DNA from: Synechococcus sp. 1G10
Lineage (GTDB): Bacteria; Cyanobacteriota; Cyanobacteriia; PCC-6307; Cyanobiaceae
Assembly (NCBI RefSeq): GCF_002252625.1
Contig: NZ_NQKW01000009.1
Coordinates: 62,001-126,000 of the forward strand
Reading direction: 5' to 3'
Length of the DNA stretch: 64,000 nt
Shown here: positions 59,873 to 64,000 of the stretch, piece after piece
How positions within the stretch are numbered: position 1 is the first letter of the stretch
Layout: the number at the start of each line of letters is the position of its first letter
Notes under the pieces: generated by a model
Seen by the model: only the letters and a program-made list of their open reading frames with translations
Databases searched by the model: none
Told to the model about the DNA's origin: nothing
Position numbers and translations under genes: made by a program

Positions 59873-60265
59873 TTGATTCCCGCGAGGGCTGGAACGATTT
59901 CTGAACTGCAACGGTTGACCGTATCCCTGCGGGGCGGCTTCGAGCGACGGGAGACTTGTCTGCTGTTCAGCTTCACCGGCCAGCTCGACGCCTACTCCGA
60001 CAAGCAGTTCCGCGAGTTCATCACCGAACACCGCGGCAGCGATCAGCGGGCGGTGCTGCTGGATCTCACCCACATCGATTTCATCGATTCCTCCGGGCTG
60101 GGGGTGCTGGTCCAACTGGCCAAGCAATGCGCCGATGCCAAGGTCGCCTTTGTGATGGTGGGCAATGCCCGGGTGATCCAGACGGTGAAACTGGTGCGGT
60201 TGGAGCAGTTCCTGCACCTCCAACCCGACCTGGAGACGGCCCTGGCCGCCCTTGCCAAACCCTGA
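59873..60265 (+). CDS. STAS-domain anti-sigma-factor antagonist
   Basis: This protein of about 130 residues is a single STAS domain: CLLFSFTGQLDAYSDKQFRE, LLDLTHIDFIDSSGLGVLVQ with the phosphorylatable Ser, and VIQTVKLVRLEQFLHLQPDL. It is the SpoIIAA/RsbV type used in partner switching with RsbW-like kinases, of which one lies at 14695-15204. Only TTG starts are available (59873 or 59915). The 3' end overlaps the mini-RNase III gene by 14 bases. Confidence 0.9.
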   Translation: MIPARAGTISELQRLTVSLRGGFERRETCLLFSFTGQLDAYSDKQFREFITEHRGSDQRAVLLDLTHIDFIDSSGLGVLVQLAKQCADAKVAFVMVGNARVIQTVKLVRLEQFLHLQPDLETALAALAKP

Positions 60266-60707
60266 CCCCGACGGCCGGGCCTGGCTGCGCCAGATCCAAC
60301 CTGACCCCCGGCATCGGCATCAGCCCGAGCGCCTCGGTGCCCTCCAGCTCGCCTGGCTGGGGGACGCGGTGTGGGAGCTCCACCAGCGCCTGCGCCACTG
60401 CCACCAGGCAGGGCGCCCCGATGAGCTGCACCAGGCAGTGGTTGCCCAGGTGCGGGCCCAGGCCCAGGCCCGCGCACTGGAGCGGCTGGAGCCGCTGCTG
60501 GATGAACGGGAGCGGGAACTGGTGCGCCGCGGCCGCAACCGTGCCGGCCGCGGCCCTCGCGGCGGTGATCCGGCCAGCTACGGCCGGGCCACGGGATTTG
60601 AGACAATGGTGGGCTGGCTCTTTTTGCGGAATCCCGAGCGGCTTGCCCAGCTTCTGGATCATCTGGACGAGACCGACCTTTCTGACCCTTTGCCGAGCGA
60701 CCCATGA
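60252..60707 (+). CDS. mrnC: Mini-ribonuclease III
   Basis: This 151-residue protein has an RNase III catalytic fold without a dsRNA-binding domain: LGALQLAWLGDAVWELHQRL with the metal-binding Asp, LVRRGRNRAGRG and the second acidic site in GRATGFETMVGWLFL. In bacteria the enzyme matures 23S rRNA. The start is TTG 60252, inside the end of the STAS gene, and the stop overlaps the rlmB ATG (ATGA). Pairing with a 23S rRNA methylase fits a ribosome-assembly operon. Confidence 0.88.
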   Translation: MPNPDPDGRAWLRQIQPDPRHRHQPERLGALQLAWLGDAVWELHQRLRHCHQAGRPDELHQAVVAQVRAQAQARALERLEPLLDERERELVRRGRNRAGRGPRGGDPASYGRATGFETMVGWLFLRNPERLAQLLDHLDETDLSDPLPSDP

Positions 60708-62674
60708 GCCAACGTTTTGAGGGCCGCAGGCCAAAGGGTGCCAGCTCCGGTGATCGCCCTTCCGGCGGAGCCAGGGGAGGTAAACCCTCCCGCTTCGGCA
60801 GTCCCCGCCCCGAATGGCGCGGCAGCGGCGGCAGCGGCACCGGTGGAGGCTCCGGCGGCAGCTCCGAGCGCGACAGCCGTGACGGGCGTGCCGGTCGGCC
60901 CCAGGACAGCCGTGGCGGCTACCGGCCGGACGCCCCCCGGCGTGAGAGTTTCCAGCGCCCCCAGGGGGAGGCCCGCCCGGCGGGCCGTCCCACCCGCGTG
61001 ATCGGCACCCGCCCCGCGTCACGGCGCTTCGACGACCAGCGCCCGGGAGCGGGACGGCGGCCTGAGGGACGCTACGAAGGCAAACCCGAGCGCCGCCCAT
61101 CGCCCTCGGGCCGCTCCGAAGGGCGCCCTGAGGGCCGCCCTGAGGGTCGTCCAGCGACCCGTCCTGAAGGCCGTCGCCCCAGCTTCGGAGCTCCGCGCTT
61201 CAGCCGACCCGATGGGGACAGGCCCCGCTTTCAGCCGGGGCGCCCCCCCGCCCGCACGCCCCGTTTCAGCGAACCGGAGGCGCCAGGACCCGAGAGCAGC
61301 GGCAGCTCCGAGCGGTTCGGAGCCGAGCCGGCCGACGACCTGATCTGGGGCCGCCACTCGACCCAGGCCGCCCTGGAGGGTGACCGTCCGATCCACCGCA
61401 TCTGGTGTACCCCGGAGCTGCGCTTCGCTCCGCGCTTCCTGCAACTGCTGCGCGATGCCAAGGCCAGTGGCGTGCTGGTGGAGGAAGTCACCTGGGCACG
61501 CCTGGGACAGATCAGCGGCGGCGCCGTCCACCAGGGAATCGTGCTGCAGGCCGCGGCGGCGGAAACCCTGGATCTGGCCAGCCTGATCGAAGGCTGCAGC
61601 GGCATCGGTGAAGCGCCGCTGCTGATGGCGGTGGACGGCCTCACCGATCCCCACAACCTGGGAGCGATCGTGCGCAGCGCCGAGGCCCTTGGCGCCCATG
61701 GCCTGGTGCTGCCCCAGCGACGCAACGCGGGTCTCACCGGCTCGGTGGCCAAGGTGGCGGCCGGCGCCCTCGAGCACCTGCCCGTGGCCCGGGTGGTGAA
61801 TCTCAACCGCTCGATCGAGCAGCTCAAGGACGCGGGTTACCGCGTGGTGGGCCTGGCCGAGGAAGGCAATGTGAGCCTGATCGAAGCTGATCTCGATGGC
61901 CCCCTGGTGGTGGTCACCGGCTCGGAGGCCGATGGCCTCTCGATGCTCACCCGCAAACATTGCGACCAGCTGATCCGCATCCCCCTGCGTGGTGCCACCC
62001 CCAGCCTGAACGCCTCGGTGGCCACCGCGCTGCTGCTCTACGAAATCGCCCGACGGGGCTGGATGAAGAACATCAGCGGCAACGCCCCGGCTCCGCGGCT
62101 GGTGCGGCCCCAGGTGCCCACCACCGCAGCCGCCAGCAACAGCAGCCCAGCCCTGGAAACCGCACAGGAGCCGGATGCCGCCCTGAGCGACAGCGAATCA
62201 GGCACGACAACCACAACCGATGCCTCGATCGAACCAGCACCAGAGACCACAAGCCCAGATCCGGAAGCAAAAGCTCAGATCGATCCAACCCCCCAAGCCG
62301 ACACTCCGTTTGAGCCAACCCCAGAAGCCAACGCTTCTTTTGAGCCAACACCAGAGGCCCACGACTCGTTCAATCCAGCTCCGGATGCGAGCAGCGTGGG
62401 CGAAATCGAGGCTGTCGTCGAGGACGTGATCGATCAGGAGATTCATGCGAACACACAACGAGTGATCCAGGAGGCAAATGAGGACGTGGTCCGGGAGGGG
62501 ATCGATGACGTGATCCAGGACGTAACCGAGGACGTGATCCAAGACGAGAGTCCGGAGGTTGCTGCAGAGGAACCCGCTCCTGAGCTGGACCTGCGGGTGT
62601 CCCTCCCGGAAGAGATCGAGCTGGGTTTCACACCCGCCACCGGCTCGCCGTTCCAGGGGGACATCCGCCTGTGA
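60704..62674 (+). CDS. rlmB: SpoU/TrmH 23S rRNA 2'-O-methyltransferase with long disordered tails
   Basis: Of 656 residues only ~205-455 form the RlmB/TrmH enzyme: DLIWGRHSTQAALEGDRPIH, LLMAVDGLTDPHNLGAIVRS, and the knotted SAM site LVVVTGSEADGLSMLTRKHC and LNASVATALLLYEIAR. The N-terminal ~200 residues are Arg/Gly/Pro-rich with repeats of EGRPEGRP. The C-terminal ~195 are acidic, with three PTPEA-type repeats (FEPTPEANASFEPTPEA) followed by DVI/VIQ-spaced repeats. Family members are usually 240-300 residues. The tails may bind rRNA or proteins, or may be poorly constrained. Confidence 0.92.
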   Translation: MSQRFEGRRPKGASSGDRPSGGARGGKPSRFGSPRPEWRGSGGSGTGGGSGGSSERDSRDGRAGRPQDSRGGYRPDAPRRESFQRPQGEARPAGRPTRVIGTRPASRRFDDQRPGAGRRPEGRYEGKPERRPSPSGRSEGRPEGRPEGRPATRPEGRRPSFGAPRFSRPDGDRPRFQPGRPPARTPRFSEPEAPGPESSGSSERFGAEPADDLIWGRHSTQAALEGDRPIHRIWCTPELRFAPRFLQLLRDAKASGVLVEEVTWARLGQISGGAVHQGIVLQAAAAETLDLASLIEGCSGIGEAPLLMAVDGLTDPHNLGAIVRSAEALGAHGLVLPQRRNAGLTGSVAKVAAGALEHLPVARVVNLNRSIEQLKDAGYRVVGLAEEGNVSLIEADLDGPLVVVTGSEADGLSMLTRKHCDQLIRIPLRGATPSLNASVATALLLYEIARRGWMKNISGNAPAPRLVRPQVPTTAAASNSSPALETAQEPDAALSDSESGTTTTTDASIEPAPETTSPDPEAKAQIDPTPQADTPFEPTPEANASFEPTPEAHDSFNPAPDASSVGEIEAVVEDVIDQEIHANTQRVIQEANEDVVREGIDDVIQDVTEDVIQDESPEVAAEEPAPELDLRVSLPEEIELGFTPATGSPFQGDIRL

Positions 62675-62756
62675 TGCATCGGCCCCTGACTGCGCCGGAT
62701 TCGATACGGGGGCGGGGCCCTTCGATCGGCACAATGGTGCGGTTCGCCACGGTTCG

Positions 62757-63005
62757 ATGAACCCCTTGATTCGGCTGCTCAGAGGCATGGCCAACGGTCT
62801 TGGGGTGGCCTGGTGGGCACGGGTGGAAACCCAGGCGCCGCATGTCGTCTACTGGTTCGGGCCGTTCGTGCGCCGGGAGGATCTGGAGGCAAAGCTTCCT
62901 GTTTTTCTCGGCGATGTGAGCAATGAGCAACCGGGCTCGATGGAGCACGAACTGCTGCAGGTCCGCCGCGGCGAACCCCTCACCGAAGACCTGGACCCTG
63001 GCTGA
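62757..63005 (+). CDS. DUF1816 / CpcD-like domain protein
   Basis: This 82-residue protein has the DUF1816 pattern: [50 protein letters not shown]. The domain is related to the CpcD linker domain of phycobilisomes. It is short and soluble; its role is unknown. ATG 62757 is chosen. It stands between rlmB and gatA, the arrangement seen in other picocyanobacteria. Confidence 0.88.
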   Translation: MNPLIRLLRGMANGLGVAWWARVETQAPHVVYWFGPFVRREDLEAKLPVFLGDVSNEQPGSMEHELLQVRRGEPLTEDLDPG

Positions 63006-63034
63006 TAGCGTCGCTCGATGCAAGGCAAGGGCTG

Positions 63035-64000
63035 ATGGGGATCGCCGAGTGGCGTGGGCAACTGGAGCGCGGCGAGATGTCGGCCCGGGAGCTCACCGAC
63101 CAGCATCTGGCCCGGATCGAGGCCGTCGACGCAGAGCTGCATTCCTTCCTGGAAGTGACCGCGGAGCGGGCCCGCGCCGATGCTGACCGCATCGATGCAG
63201 CCCGGGCGGCTGGCGACACCCTGCCGCCCCTGGCCGGCGTCCCCCTGGCGATCAAGGACAACCTCTGCACCAAGGGCATCCGCACCACCTGCTCCAGCCG
63301 GATGCTGGAGCACTTCGTGCCCCCCTATGAGTCCACCGTGACCGAGCGGCTCTGGCAGGCCGGCGGAATCCTGATCGGCAAGACCAACCTCGACGAGTTC
63401 GCCATGGGCAGCTCGACGGAAACCTCCGCCTTCGGGCCCAGCCGCAACCCCTGGAACCCTGAGCGGGTGCCGGGCGGCAGTTCCGGTGGCAGCGCCGCCG
63501 CCGTGGCCGCCGGCGAATGCGTCGCCTCCCTGGGCTCCGACACCGGCGGCTCGATCCGTCAGCCGGCCGCCTTCTGCGGTGTGGTGGGCCTCAAACCCAC
63601 CTACGGCCGGGTGAGCCGCTGGGGCCTGGTGGCCTTCGCCAGCTCCCTGGATCAGGTGGGGCCATTCAGCACCAGCGTGGCCGATGCCGCCGAGCTGCTT
63701 CAGGTGATCGCCGGTGAGGACCGCCGTGATGGCACCTGCCTCAAGGCCCCGGTTCCCGACTACCGCGCTGCCCTGCAGAAGCCTGTGAAGGGCCTGCGGG
63801 TGGGGCTGGTGAAGGAATGCTTCGAGGCCGATGGTCTCGATCCCCAGGTGAAGGCCTCGGTGCTGGCGGCCGCCGCCCAGCTGGAGGCCCTCGGCTGCGA
63901 GCTGGTGGAGGTGAGCTGCCCCCGCTTCAACGACGGGATCGCCACGTACTACGTGATCGCCCCATCGGAGGCATCGGCCAACCTGGCCCGCTACGACGGC
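63035..64000 (+). CDS. gatA: Glutamyl-tRNA(Gln) amidotransferase subunit A (3' end outside window)
   Basis: The 322 codons present cover most of the amidase-signature domain: [20 protein letters not shown] with the catalytic Lys, [19 protein letters not shown] with the cis-Ser, and [20 protein letters not shown] with the nucleophilic Ser. GatA releases ammonia from glutamine and, with GatB and GatC, converts Glu-tRNA(Gln) to Gln-tRNA(Gln). The frame is open to the last base. ATG 63035 is the only in-frame Met near the family start. Confidence 0.95.
   Translation, partial: MGIAEWRGQLERGEMSARELTDQHLARIEAVDAELHSFLEVTAERARADADRIDAARAAGDTLPPLAGVPLAIKDNLCTKGIRTTCSSRMLEHFVPPYESTVTERLWQAGGILIGKTNLDEFAMGSSTETSAFGPSRNPWNPERVPGGSSGGSAAAVAAGECVASLGSDTGGSIRQPAAFCGVVGLKPTYGRVSRWGLVAFASSLDQVGPFSTSVADAAELLQVIAGEDRRDGTCLKAPVPDYRAALQKPVKGLRVGLVKECFEADGLDPQVKASVLAAAAQLEALGCELVEVSCPRFNDGIATYYVIAPSEASANLARYDG

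Noticed and set aside
58982-60223. 413-codon minus-strand frame across carA and the STAS gene
   Set aside because: It runs antisense to two well-identified genes and has no recognisable domain or start signal.

Overview
The window is a GC-rich, gene-dense stretch of a unicellular picocyanobacterium of the Synechococcus/Cyanobium type. Pointers are a 47-residue high-light-inducible protein, a CpcD-like DUF1816 protein, a DUF3288 protein, a metallothionein, a protochlorophyllide-reductase-like SDR, two photolyase-family genes, and the closing gene order trpD-carA-STAS-mrnC-rlmB-DUF1816-gatA.

Bases 1-15204 form an envelope polysaccharide locus. The minus strand carries Wza-, Wzz/GumC- and Wzy-like genes, followed in the same direction by an H-NOX nitric oxide sensor and its HNOBA-domain hybrid histidine kinase (cut by the left edge). 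The plus strand carries a pyruvyl transferase, a GT4 glycosyltransferase, a Wzx flippase, a double GT2 enzyme, a PssD/PssE (Alg14/Alg13-like) pair, an initiating sugar transferase fused to an N-terminal STAS domain, and an RsbW-like kinase-fold protein. The two arms diverge around a perfect 15-bp inverted repeat at 7141-7175. Export and assembly thus sit beside two signalling modules: NO sensing and partner switching.

Bases 15200-45320 are mixed core and accessory genes: acs, PrxQ, DUF1350, a DnaQ-fold exonuclease, corA, a Nif11-like protein, tRNA-Pro(GGG), an ABC/Nudix pair, TspO-like and DoxX proteins, an arsenosugar-type glycosyltransferase/acyltransferase/rhodanese cluster, a metallothionein, HLIP, two photolyase-family proteins (one appears to have lost its Fe-S ligands), a P-type ATPase lacking its N-terminal domain, and a split, order-reversed PEP-utilising dikinase followed by a cyclic-nucleotide-binding protein.

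Bases 45300-54120 are an accessory zone with decayed IS3, IS5 and IS256 transposases, a fragment of msrA, and small secreted or membrane proteins. The dead IS5 gene carries four short insertions, each folding as two consecutive triloop hairpins. They form two sequence classes, and copies within a class differ by compensatory stem changes. This is the least expected structure I see in the window.

Bases 54126-64000 return to housekeeping genes: msrA, an ABC half-transporter, DUF3288, trpD, carA, a stand-alone STAS protein, mini-RNase III, an rlmB gene with unusually long disordered tails, DUF1816 and gatA, which runs off the right edge.
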